Positions 35,424-45,704 of a stretch of DNA of 64,000 nt are shown in pieces. Both the position numbers and the translations under genes were made by a program. How positions within the stretch are numbered: position 1 is the stretch's first letter; every line of letters begins with the position of its first letter. Below the pieces are notes generated by a model. The model was not told the origin of the DNA. It saw only the letters and a list, made by a program, of their open reading frames with translations, and did no database searches. The stretch comes from Symsagittifera roscoffensis (lineage: Eukaryota; Xenacoelomorpha; Acoela; Convolutidae). The stretch is from contig NC_087066.1 of assembly GCF_963678635.1 (NCBI RefSeq), positions 55,942,312-56,006,311 on the forward strand, given 5' to 3'.

Positions 35424-36810
35424 AAGGCAAATCATTCTAGACTCCATCCACTTAACTCATCCGGTACAAGGTGGCATGCTGGAAGCTGCCAAGCACATAT
35501 GGTATCCATATCTACATAGAGATATAGTTACAGCAGCGCAAAATTGCAAGGAATGTCGCGCCAAAGGTAAGAACCTTCAAGTAATATCCGGAAAAAAACA
35601 CTTCACTAGCCTAGACGCAGTAGTCGAACCGAATGAAGAAATCCAGAAAAAACAATAAAGACGTGTACATCCTAGTTGGGGTAGATAGATTCTCAAGATG
35701 CCCATCAGCAAAAGTGGTAGCAAATAACAAGGCAGATACAATAATTAAATTTATGCAAACTCATATTGTAAATCATGGCGTACCAAGAAATATTCGGTGT
35801 GACCAAGCCCAAGGGTTTCGAGTTAAAAAATTTATGATCTATTGTAAAAGCAAAAACCTTAAACTAATATTTGCCCCAGTTGACGATCATCGCTCAATGG
35901 GCATGGTAGAAAGACTTATCAGAACTTTGAAAACTCGTCTCTCTATTATGAAGATAGTTAAAAATAATTCACCGTATAAACTAGCGTCAGACGTGGCAGA
36001 GTTAATCAAGACGCTGCGTATTACCCCACACGCAACAAAAAAAATTACGCCGTTTGAAGCACACTATGGGCGTAAACCAAACACCCCATTGGGTAATATC
36101 TGCACAACACCCAAAATCTCTAATCTCTCTTGGGAAAACACAAAACTTTCGTGTTTAGATGAAAAGATACTAACAAAACCTGCCCTCACGCCCGAGGCGA
36201 TGTGGAACAGGGATATTAACAGTGAGGACGAGCTGAGTGTAGTGTATAAAAGTAACTACCTCCCAGAACCAACCTTTGAACCAGCGGGACCATCAACACA
36301 GGCGGTTCGAAGTAAGACAGCGGGACCAGCAAGTAGTCGTCAAACCAGTACACAACAGAAAAAGCAGGTGACACTTTCAGAAACTGACGAGGATGAGGAG
36401 TTCGATCAAGCTCTGATGAAAAAATTCCCATTAGGTGCGCATCTTCCACTTAGTAACATACCCTATGACTTACAAAAGGTCAAACGTTCTTTTCTCGCCG
36501 ATAACCCGCAACATGATATAGCGAACATTAGAACAAGAAAACCAATTCGTTGGCTTACACAGCAAGAAAAACAACGGCTAGGAAGAGCCCCTCTGGTTTT
36601 CCTAAAAGATCGTTTTAAAGGACCTCAAAACATCGTAGACCCAAAATTGGGTAAACGTATTGAACAAGTGGCAAGAAAATCGGGTACAATAGCACGTAAA
36701 ACAAAAAATCCGGGGGTATTCGGTGCACAATTTAAAATAATCGAGAACGGATCAATTATTAATTACTCCCCGCACACTGCGTGGGTTCGGGAAGATGGAA
36801 AACAGCCGTC
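35424..36810 (+). repeat. Tandem unit beta-1 (integrase + extension)
   Basis: This is the first of the integrase-to-extension repeats (copy A equivalent: about 25545-26955). It carries a net 26-bp deletion just after AATCCAG (about 35646), removing the first catalytic-Asp region (DFAGPL) and shifting frame. The right junction CAGCCGTCAAGGCAAATC fuses the extension back to integrase. Confidence 0.8.
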
Positions 36811-38223
36811 AAGGCAAATCATTCTAGACTCCATCCACTTAACTCATCCGGTACAAGGTGGCATGCTGGAAGCTGCCAAGCACATATGGTATCCATATCT
36901 ACATAGAGATATAGTTACAGCAGCGCAAAATTGCAAGGAATGTCGCGCCAAAGGTAAGAACCTTCAAGTAATATCCGGAAAAAAACACTTCACTAGCCTA
37001 GACGCAGTAGTCGAACTGAATGAAGAAATCCAGTTGGATTTTGCCGGACCTTTACCGGATGAAAACAATAAAGACGTGTACATCCTAGTTGGGGTAGATA
37101 GATTCTCAAGATGCCCATCAGCAAAAGTGGTAGCAAATAACAAGGCAGATACAATAATTAAATTTATGCAAACTCATATTGTAAATCATGGCGTACCAAG
37201 AAATATTCGGTGTGACCAAGCCCAAGGGTTTCGAGTTAAAAAATTTATGATCTATTGTAAAAGCAAAAACCTTAAACTAATATTTGCCCCAGTTGACGAT
37301 CATCGCTCAATGGGCATGGTAGAAAGACTTATCAGAACTTTGAAAACTCGTCTCTCTATTATGAAGATAGTTAAAAATAATTCACCGTATAAACTAGCGT
37401 CAGACGTGGCAGAGTTAATCAAGACGCTGCGTATTACCCCACACGCAACAAAAAAAATTACGCCGTTTGAAGCACACTATGGGCGTAAACCAAACACCCC
37501 ATTGGGTAATATCTGCACAACACCCAAAATCTCTAATCTCTCTTGGGAAAACACAAAACTTTCGTGTTTAGATGAAAAGATACTAACAAAACCTGCCCTC
37601 ACGCCCGAGGCGATGTGGAACAGGGATATTAACAGTGAGGACGAGCTGAGTGTAGTGTATAAAAGTAACTACCTCCCAGAACCAACCTTTGAACCAGCGG
37701 GACCATCAACACAGGCGGTTCGAAGTAAGACAGCGGGACCAGCAAGTAGTCGTCAAACCAGTACACAACAGAAAAAGCAGGTGACACTTTCAGAAACTGA
37801 CGAGGATGAGGAGTTCGATCAAGCTCTGATGAAAAAATTCCCATTAGGTGCGCATCTTCCACTTAGTAACATACCCTATGACTTACAAAAGGTCAAACGT
37901 TCTTTTCTCGCCGATAACCCGCAACATGATATAGCGAACATTAGAACAAGAAAACCAATTCGTTGGCTTACACAGCAAGAAAAACAACGGCTAGGAAGAG
38001 CCCCTCTGGTTTTCCTAAAAGATCGTTTTAAAGGACCTCAAAACATCGTAGACCCAAAATTGGGTAAACGTATTGAACAAGTGGCAAGAAAATCGGGTAC
38101 AATAGCACGTAAAACAAAAAATCCGGGGGTATTCGGTGCACAATTTAAAATAATCGAGAACGGATCAATTATTAATTACTCCCCGCACACTGCGTGGGTT
38201 CGGGAAGATGGAAAACAGCCGTC
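36811..38223 (+). repeat. Tandem unit beta-2 (1,413 bp)
   Basis: This is an intact repetition of integrase from AAGGCAAATCATTC to AACAGCCGTC. Because 1,413 is divisible by 3, the reading frame runs through the junctions and creates one 974-codon frame (35633-38557) that repeats integrase. This is a product of duplication, not a real fused gene. Confidence 0.85.
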
Positions 38224-38553
38224 AAGGCAAATCATTCTAGACTCCATCCACTTAACTCATCCGGTACAAGGTGGCATGCTGGAAGCTGCCAAGCACATAT
38301 GGTATCCATATCTACATAGAGATATAGTTACAGCAGCGCAAAATTGCAAGGAATGTCGCGCCAAAGGTAAGAACCTTCAAGTAATATCCGGAAAAAAACA
38401 CTTCACTAGCCTAGACGCAGTAGTCGAACTGAATGAAGAAATCCAGTTGGATTTTGCCGGACCTTTACCGGATGAAAACAATAAAGACGTGTACATCCTA
38501 GTTGGGGTAGATAGATTCTCAAGATGCCCATCAGCAAAAGTGGTAGCAAATAA
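38224..38553 (+). repeat. Tandem unit beta-3 (truncated)
   Basis: It repeats the first 330 bp of beta and then jumps at GCAAATAAC|TGACGAGG to the extension (copy A equivalent 26530). The two sources share AAC at the junction. Confidence 0.8.
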
Positions 38554-40315
38554 CTGACGAGGATGAGGAGTTCGATCAAGCTCTGATGAAAAAATTCCCA
38601 TTAGGTGCGCATCTTCCACTTAGTAACATACCCTATGACTTACAAAAGGTCAAACGTTCTTTTCTCGCCGATAACCCGCAACATGATATAGCGAACATTA
38701 GAACAAGAAAACCATTTCGTTGGCTTACACAGCAAGAAAAACAACGGCTAGGAAGAGCCCCTCTGGTTTTCTTAAAAGATCGTTTTAAAGGACCTCAAAA
38801 CATCGTAGACCCAAAATTGGGTAAACGTATTGAACAAGTGGCAAGAAAATCGGGTACAATAGCACGTAAAACAAAAAATCCGGGGGTATTCGGTGCACAA
38901 TTTAAAATAATCGAGAACGGATCAATTATTAATTACTCCCCGCACACTGCGTGGGTTCGGGAAGATGGAAAACAGCCGAGGGTAATAAGACACGACGGCC
39001 TTAGCTTTTGTTCCGGATCCTTGAATTTACGGAAAATGTAGACTGGCGCAGCTAAAAGACTTTGTAGCATACAAACATTTACCAAGAGCTAAACCCCGTA
39101 TTTCAGCCGCAGGAGCCCAACACTCAAAACCAACGGCCCAAAAGTCCAAAAACAGGCACCCAAGGAACAACAGGACACGGCGGAGAAATCATCGACATCC
39201 GCAAGCCCTAAAAGAAAGCCACCCAAAAATATTGAAGAACTCATCCGGCAAACGATGAACCGAAAAGCGCTGGGACAACATATTATACATGAGGCAACAT
39301 CGACAACGTCGAAAAAGCAGCCTCCGAGAAACCCACCAACGGCAACTAAAAGTCTCAAATCTCCGAGTCGAAAAGGAAAGGGCAGTCCAGAGAAAATGCG
39401 AAGAGATAACACACACATTGAATTTGAATGTGACACGTCGATCTCATTATCATCGGACGATTCTGTCAACCAGGAGATAACACAATCGCCACACATGCCC
39501 CCAGCCAAATAGATTGACAGGAAAAACACGCCACCACAGGAGAACCTACCAACCCGTAGGTCCACGAGGACCAAAACAAGTGCGCTTGCGAATAAATTCG
39601 GAAATGCAATTCCAATTAACACGATTGCCAATGATACCACTGCGGACAACGAGGTTTGTCACATAATGATGCAACACGGAAATAATCAAAATGCCGGATC
39701 TATGGTCCAGGCAGCTGGCAGGACTCACGAATCGTCGACAGATATCGAGTGCATCGAAATCAACGCAAATGACGAAACGCCAGAACAGTTAAGGATTGAA
39801 AAAACCAATGACGGGACAGAGGGCCATCTCAATTCAATACGCGACACAGCCAATCCAAAAGATACACTGTGAATACCGACAATAACGACCGCAAACTCAA
39901 TTTCACAACAGGATAACCCGAGTGATAAATTTGTTACGTCGATAACTACATCAAAACAATCCGGATCACCACAAAACCCGAACCAAAGAGCGATTAGTTC
40001 ACGTTACGTGATTGATCGACCAACTGGCACCTCCAATTCACCGGATAAAGCGCTCATTGAAAGTTTCAAGGACGCAATGAAGATCCTAAAATCAATTTCG
40101 CCGACGAAAATTTCAACGAGAATGCGAGAGACAAGATCGCCCTAAATGCCCCATAAAATACACAAAGGCGGCGAAAAGCAGCTAATCGATAACCCAACAA
40201 ACAGCACAAACCTCGGCTGCAACTAACGCCCCCCAGGCTTCACCTCTACCGAGGGAGGATCAGGACAAAGAACAGGAGAACATATGATGTGCTCATCATA
40301 TAAAAGAAGGGGGAA
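38554..40315 (+). pseudogene. 3' part of Ty3 copy B (pol extension and downstream frame)
   Basis: It is colinear with 26530-28144 of copy A. It carries extra sequence at 40055-40202 and an extra base near 39000 that shifts the frame (GGCCTTAGC against GGCCTAGC). The TAG at 39510-39512 matches the copy A stop at 27486. It ends in the polypurine tract AAAAGAAGGGGGAA. Confidence 0.8.
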
Positions 40316-40643
40316 TGTTATCCGTACGGATATACTGGATATCCATTAGAACTCAGTATAGCGAAACTCAGATATAACTTAGATTGTTTATAGTTCTAAC
40401 GTTATGTAAACGTATTCATATAGATGTCTGATCTAAATTAAGTACCTATTAAACCTAACACCATATTCAATAGTTATTTATGAGTCTCTGTCGCTCTCAT
40501 GATTTCGAGGTCAGATTCGAATCAGACATAACATTATCGGTTGAATTTAAATTGATAACAAACTCTTCCTAATTCCTGTTTCTCTTACACAGTATGTCTC
40601 AACTCAGATCTAACCTATATACTCCGAATCCGTGGGTATAACT
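40316..40643 (+). repeat. Third Ty3 LTR (copy B 3' LTR, 328 bp)
   Basis: It is nearly identical to 28145-28472, including the altered last base (ATAACT) and the following GGTCA. The shared altered end and flank show that it arose by segmental duplication, not by a second insertion. Confidence 0.9.
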
Positions 40644-41492
40644 GGTCATGAAAAATAGTTTATTAATTTTTAAAAATTCAATAGCTATCATTTTAATTTC
40701 TCAAAAATAATTTTTGTGTCGTTTTAAGCGTCTTCTTGACTATACTCACACTTCTTCACTATAGACCTTTTAAAAATTTTCGGTTCCGAAGAAAGCCTGC
40801 TTTGAAGATAGTTTTGCTCAAAATCTTATTTTTTCGTTTCCTTGCAGTGAGAATGCTCCATTTTTTTAAATACTGTGCATGAAATTTTTGTTCCGACCAT
40901 TTTAAAAATGGGGAGGAGCTGTGTATTCGAGTGTTTTATTTTTTTTCCACTCAAAGTTCTCCCAGAGTTAGAAATTTTCAATTTTAGACATTTTTGATTT
41001 TTGTTAGATATTTTTGATTTGGGGTCTAACTTCGAGCGAAAAATGGCGCCCGAGCATGCTTAAAATAGCTTATTTATGCTTAATCCAAGCAGCGAAAACA
41101 TTGTTTTATTCGAGTAATTTTATTCTTTCTGGATTTTTTTTAAGGAAATTTGGGAATCAATAAGTTCAAAACTTCATAAATATCTGCAAAAATAAATTGA
41201 AAAATTTTCTTGTTTTTTTTCTGAAATAAAATCTTTTTTCGGACTCGTTAATCTCAAAAATAGGAAGTTTTTCAGATTTCAAAAATTGAGAACAATTTCA
41301 AATTATTCAGTTAATTGTTGTAAAGTTATGTTTCTCTGAAAAATAACAGATTGCAATAAATGTCTGTTTCTCTAATTTATATTTTGCGATTTGCGGAACA
41401 CTGTTTAACACTGTTTTTTTTACAATAATACAGCTGTTTTTTACAATAATAAAACTGGCAAGTTAAAATAAGCCAGCAATATGTCGTTCAAG
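40644..41492. repeat. Flank F, complete second copy
   Basis: It repeats 28473-29323 with scattered differences and ends at GTCGTTCAAGA, where unique sequence (CAGTAGACTT) begins. This marks the right end of the duplicated region. Confidence 0.85.
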
Positions 41493-41831
41493 ACAGTAGA
41501 CTTCTCAAATTCATGGACAGTTCATATATTCTTTTGGTTCCAATAATAAAGTGATTATTCCCACTCAACGCAATTAACTCCTGAGTAAAAATTGAAAATG
41601 TCAATCGACCAGAATTACTATTTGTAAACTGTCTCAACCAGGGAGGGGGGGTAGGTCGAGCAAAATGCAAAATACCCACACCCACATCCTCTCAAAAATA
41701 TGCAAATTTTATTTAAAATTTTACTTAAAAAAACCTAAACCTCAGACTCTAGCGAAACTTACGGTTTCAACTTCTTTCGCATACCTCCAATAAATTCTTA
41801 AAGTTTGTTCTACTTTTTATAATCTTTTTAG
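41493..41831 (+). other. Unique sequence, possible intron end
   Basis: No gene was seen. It ends with the pyrimidine-rich CTTTTTATAATCTTTTTAG, which could be a splice acceptor for the interrupted exon that follows. Confidence 0.4.
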
Positions 41832-41866
41832 GATACATAATTCAATCCCACGGTTCAGTAGAATTC

Positions 41867-41870
41867 CAAT
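41867..41870. other. Target-site duplication, left (CAAT)
   Basis: CAAT directly precedes TGAGTTATG of the left LTR and matches 60684-60687. Four bp fits Ty3/gypsy and errantivirus-like integrases. Confidence 0.85.
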
Positions 41871-42282
41871 TGAGTTATGACCGATGTGGTTAACTCATAG
41901 AGTAATTTCGGATAGGGTACACCGTCTGATCGTCACGCTATCTTATTTTCGGCCGGATAGATTCGTGCAACTTCTTAGTCTAATACCGATCCTAATCTTA
42001 CTCTTATACTTATCTAGTCTCAGGTTGTTTAACTAGTCTCTGCTAGGCTCAATAGATCTAGGGTATACTGGTTTATTGCGGCTGCTGAAGTCTTCTTGGA
42101 GAGTCCAACTAATTTCTAAGTTAAATTCAAATCTCTCTGGTGCTGAAATTACAAGTAATTTCAGCACTTACAAATAAGTGGATTGTTAGTCAGATGGATC
42201 ATGATTGGTTAATATTAAATACTTTACATTGGTAAAATATCTAATTTATCCAATCATAAAATGTAGTTTAGATCAGGTTCCA
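41871..42282 (-). repeat. 3' LTR of the 18.8-kb element (412 bp)
   Basis: Plus-strand ends are TGAGTTATG...AGGTTCCA, so in element sense TGGAACC...ATAACTCA. It contains an AATAAA in element sense within CCGCAATAAACC, a likely polyadenylation signal, and a 13-bp-arm palindrome at 42140-42167. Confidence 0.93.
42140..42167. promoter_or_regulatory. Perfect palindrome in the LTR (also 60541-60568)
   Basis: The arms GTGCTGAAATTAC and GTAATTTCAGCAC are exact reverse complements around AA. Both LTRs keep it intact. It could form an RNA hairpin or bind a dimeric protein. Confidence 0.8.
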
Positions 42283-43890
42283 CCCATCCGGGTTTTACAG
42301 AGTTTTTTAGAATAGTTTTTCTGCAATTTGAAGGATGGATTAGGGACGTTGGTATTTGGCGAACATCATATTTCTTTTCCGGTTTCCCTTGTTAGAGAAG
42401 TTCCAGGACGCTGGAATTAGGGACATCAAACGTTGTGTCTTCTTGTGACAACGACTGTGTTTCCGCAACAAACTCAAATCTGATTTCAGAATGGTTGGCT
42501 ATGTCAGGTTTTTCTGTTTCATGTAGAGAACTTCTTGTGTTTGACCTTGTCTGGGAATGGCGTGGAGATTGTGCATGGAGGGGATGCCTGGTTACTCGGA
42601 TTTGTACGTATACTTGGACATCGAGGTGGTCATTGGTCTAGTTCAATGAAGTCCTTTTCTGCGAAGTCAAGTCGTACTCTAAATCCTTTGAGTTGTGATT
42701 GTGAGCGGCATATCGATTGTGGTTGGCCATTCTTTTTCGAGTGTAGTGGGGTCGTTTTGTCTTTGGATGTTCGTCCTTGGGGTTGTATGCTGATCTATAT
42801 ATTGCATAATATAATTTACATTTTATAAAACTTTTATTAGTTTAATGTTTTTTAATTATGATTTTGGTTAGTTGTTTTCACAAAAGCTTTTTGTTTTAGT
42901 TCAGTTATTTTGAAGAGTTACTCACCCTTGAGTAGCTCTTATTAAAAATAGGAGTGTGGTCACAAAGCGTGGATGTAGCACGGTGGGTTAGGCCGGCTAT
43001 AGAGCATGCTCAGGACGTCCTCTTCTGGTGGGTTAGGCCAGGAGTGGGAGTATGATTGCATGCGGTGTTTGTGAGAGGTCCTGTTATGTGATAACGTTTT
43101 ATGTTGGGTTTGTTGTGGTTTTTCTTATGTTTTGTTGGTTGTGTCCTTTTTTCAAAAATCAAATTGTTTGTGGTATGGGTTTGTCTTTCGACTTTTTTGT
43201 GTTTTATTATTTCTTTCTTAGACTTTATAATAGTCTTCAAAAGAATAAATTATCCAGTTTTAAATTGGGTTAATCCGGTTTGGGTACCGTTGGTTTCCTT
43301 TTCTTAGTCATGCTGTTATTCTATGATTTGTGGTGTTTAGTAAGCTGCGTTGGTTAGTGTTGTTTAGTATATAATTCCTTTCCAACCGGGTTAAAGGAAA
43401 GTTTGAAACGTGTTATCTTGTGTTAAAGTTGTTGAGTGTGAAAGCTTGAAACTGAAATTCATTATTTTAAACAATTCTTCGTGGGCGAGCTGTGCGAGTG
43501 TGGATAGAATTTTTGTGCGAATGAATGGAAATATCAAAAGGTTAGTACTGCATTTTCGTTTTATCAATTTATTACATAGAAATTCAAATTTACTGCTAGT
43601 TGTTGGGGAAAATTAAGTTACAAATTTTCATCATTATTAGATTTACTGCTTGTGGGGAAAAAATTTATAAATTAAATTACTGCATTGGTATTATTTTTAT
43701 TTAATTGTTTGGTGCAAAAAATTAATTGAGTTTTAAACAGTTTGAAGAAGTTTTCTATTTTTTATTTTTATTTTGTGAATTTTTCAGATGATCGTTGGAT
43801 GAAGGCTAAAATTCTAAAGAAGACATGGATAAAGAATGGTTAGTTTCAAATTTTAATTTAATTAGTTAATAATATGTATAATTCATACTT
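42283..43890 (-). other. 1.6-kb noncoding tail between frame H and the 3' LTR
   Basis: No long - strand frame was seen. Plus-strand open frames here are short and low complexity. A direct repeat GGTGGGTTAGGCC occurs at about 42981 and 43028. The stretch next to the LTR (element sense CCCGGATGGG) is the only candidate polypurine tract and is weak. Confidence 0.5.
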
Positions 43891-43895
43891 ACCTG
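43887..43895 (-). promoter_or_regulatory. Consensus 5' splice site directly after frame H
   Basis: In element sense the H stop codon TAA is followed at once by CAG|GTAAGTATG, a full consensus donor with GT at 43892-43891. It may be chance, or may belong to a spliced transcript of the element. Confidence 0.5.
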
Positions 43896-45704
43896 TTAGT
43901 CGACGGGGAAGAAACCGTGGGGAAAGATGTCGTGGATGAGGTCGGAAGTTGTTAGTAATTTTGCTAAGATGCGGATGATATTTTTAGTTTGAAGCAGTGG
44001 CCAAAGCAATTGAAGTGCTTTAATGGTTGTTAGTTCTTCTGTGCCAACTGCAAACTCATAAGGTGTGTTTTGGATGAGATTATATAATTTGTGATTGAAT
44101 TTAGTGTTGTGGATGAATTCTAATATGGGGATTTCTATAGGTTGAACAAATTCGTGTGGGATAAGGAAGGGTCGGGATTCTTCTGCGTTGAAGGTCTTCG
44201 TGATGGGACAAAAAATATACATTTGGGTTATGGGGTCGTAATTTCGAAGAATACCATGAAGGTTAGTATCTTTAATGCAATATGTGAAGTTAAGAAAGAA
44301 TGGTGAGGTGTATTTGGAATTGATGAATTGAAAACGGTGGTGTGGTTGTCTGAAGGGAGTGTGTAGGTCGAAGTGATTTTGTATAAAACGATAATATGTA
44401 TATGTGTAAGTTTGTTTAGTGCGTAACATAATATCGTGTGAGCAGTGCAAATCTCGTTCATGTGGTGCAAGGAAATGAAAGGTTAGTGAAAATAATTGAA
44501 AGCGTTCTTTAAAACTTTCGTAAGCTTGGGTGTCTGTTAGTGCTTCTGAAATGATGTGGTCAAATTTGCGATCAAAGATATTGAGTGTAAATACATAGGG
44601 TGTATTAATGAAAAATTTTTCTGTGATTTGTGGGTTAGCGAAGCGATCATCGTTTAAAAATTGATCTTGGTTAGTTCGGATGATGTTATGATCATAATAT
44701 TCTAGCGTATATTCGTTAGCTCGGGGTGCAGTGTATGTTTTTAGTGACTTTTTATATCCGATGTAAGTAAATTGTCTATGTGTTAGTGGTGTAGTGAGTC
44801 GATATAGCATGTCTTCATTTCGTTCTATATCGATGTGAGTGTTAGATAAAGGTAAGCAAAGGGGATTAGTAAAATGATAATATGAGGTCCAAGGAAGGGT
44901 AGGCATTAAAACGTGTTCGTCTACAAAACTACGTGTATCGTTAGTGTCGTGAGGGGTGTTTAAGGTATATTGTGGAAATGAGGGTAAGGTGATACCTAAA
45001 AATTCTTTCGTGTTAGTGTGATTTGGATGATTTATATATTCACGGGCTGTTCCTGGTTTTGCTGGGAAAGGATGGTTTGGGAACTTTCTTTTAAAAGTGC
45101 GATAAGCTCTATTAGTGCTGAGTGAAGATTCAGTAGATGTGGATGATGGTGCTAATGATTCGGTATAAACTGAAGAGGGTGTAGGGGTAGGTGGGTTGGA
45201 TGAATCTATTGTGGATGAAATTTGGTTTATAGTGGGGGTGTCAAGGTGGTAGGGTTTTTGTTGTAGGGTAATAAAATTATCTAGTTCTGGGGAGATTTGG
45301 GGGGTATCTGGAGAATTGGATGATCGGTCTGAATGAAGTGAAGAGTAGGTTGGAGTGACTTGGGAAGCATAAGAGGGTGTAGAATTGGTTGGGACAGGGT
45401 TATTTGGTAGTATTGGTTGAAAAGGGGGTGGGGAAAAAATTGAGGGGTTGGTGTGAAATTGATTGGATGGAGATGGTTCAGAGTCGGCAAATTCATCGGG
45501 GGTTTCAATATTCGGGTTATTGAGTTGTGAAGTGGAGTATAAAACTGAGATTTGTGAATTAGTATCTGAATTCATGCCTGATGTTACATTAATGGTTGGA
45601 AAATCGGGTGGCGGGAAAGCAAAAAGTGGAATTATTGTAATTGGAGTGGTGAGGTTGGTTGGGTGGGAATTTGAGCGGTGTAGGGATCCAAGTTGTCGGC
45701 TCAT
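43896..45704 (-). CDS. Frame H: 602-residue protein of unknown family
   Basis: This is the longest intact accessory frame and has no internal stop. Residues 1 to about 230 are Ser/Pro/Thr/Asn-rich and probably disordered (many SP and TP pairs). Residues about 230-602 look folded, with aromatic-rich, mixed alpha/beta-type sequence and an Ile/Leu-rich end (NIIRILAKLL). There is no clear signal peptide or membrane helix, and I recognise no domain. The ATG overlaps the end of the envelope frame by four bases (ATGA at 45701-45704), an arrangement used for termination-reinitiation in some viruses. Its position after the envelope frame suggests an accessory protein; role unknown. Confidence 0.75.
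   Translation of the reverse strand: MSRQLGSLHRSNSHPTNLTTPITIIPLFAFPPPDFPTINVTSGMNSDTNSQISVLYSTSQLNNPNIETPDEFADSEPSPSNQFHTNPSIFSPPPFQPILPNNPVPTNSTPSYASQVTPTYSSLHSDRSSNSPDTPQISPELDNFITLQQKPYHLDTPTINQISSTIDSSNPPTPTPSSVYTESLAPSSTSTESSLSTNRAYRTFKRKFPNHPFPAKPGTAREYINHPNHTNTKEFLGITLPSFPQYTLNTPHDTNDTRSFVDEHVLMPTLPWTSYYHFTNPLCLPLSNTHIDIERNEDMLYRLTTPLTHRQFTYIGYKKSLKTYTAPRANEYTLEYYDHNIIRTNQDQFLNDDRFANPQITEKFFINTPYVFTLNIFDRKFDHIISEALTDTQAYESFKERFQLFSLTFHFLAPHERDLHCSHDIMLRTKQTYTYTYYRFIQNHFDLHTPFRQPHHRFQFINSKYTSPFFLNFTYCIKDTNLHGILRNYDPITQMYIFCPITKTFNAEESRPFLIPHEFVQPIEIPILEFIHNTKFNHKLYNLIQNTPYEFAVGTEELTTIKALQLLWPLLQTKNIIRILAKLLTTSDLIHDIFPHGFFPVD

Noticed and set aside
35633-38557. A 974-codon open frame that could be read as a giant fused integrase
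   Set aside because: It is produced by the in-frame 1,413-bp tandem duplication and starts and ends at rearrangement junctions.
40316-40643. Third LTR as evidence of a second independent Ty3 insertion
   Set aside because: It shares the altered terminal base, the GGTCA and the whole 850-bp flank with the first 3' LTR, so it was copied by segmental duplication.
43400-43860. Plus-strand exon-like pieces with AAG|GTTAGT and TTTTTCAG|ATG inside the element tail
   Set aside because: They are short, have no recognisable product and lie antisense within the retroelement; chance sites are likely in T-rich DNA.
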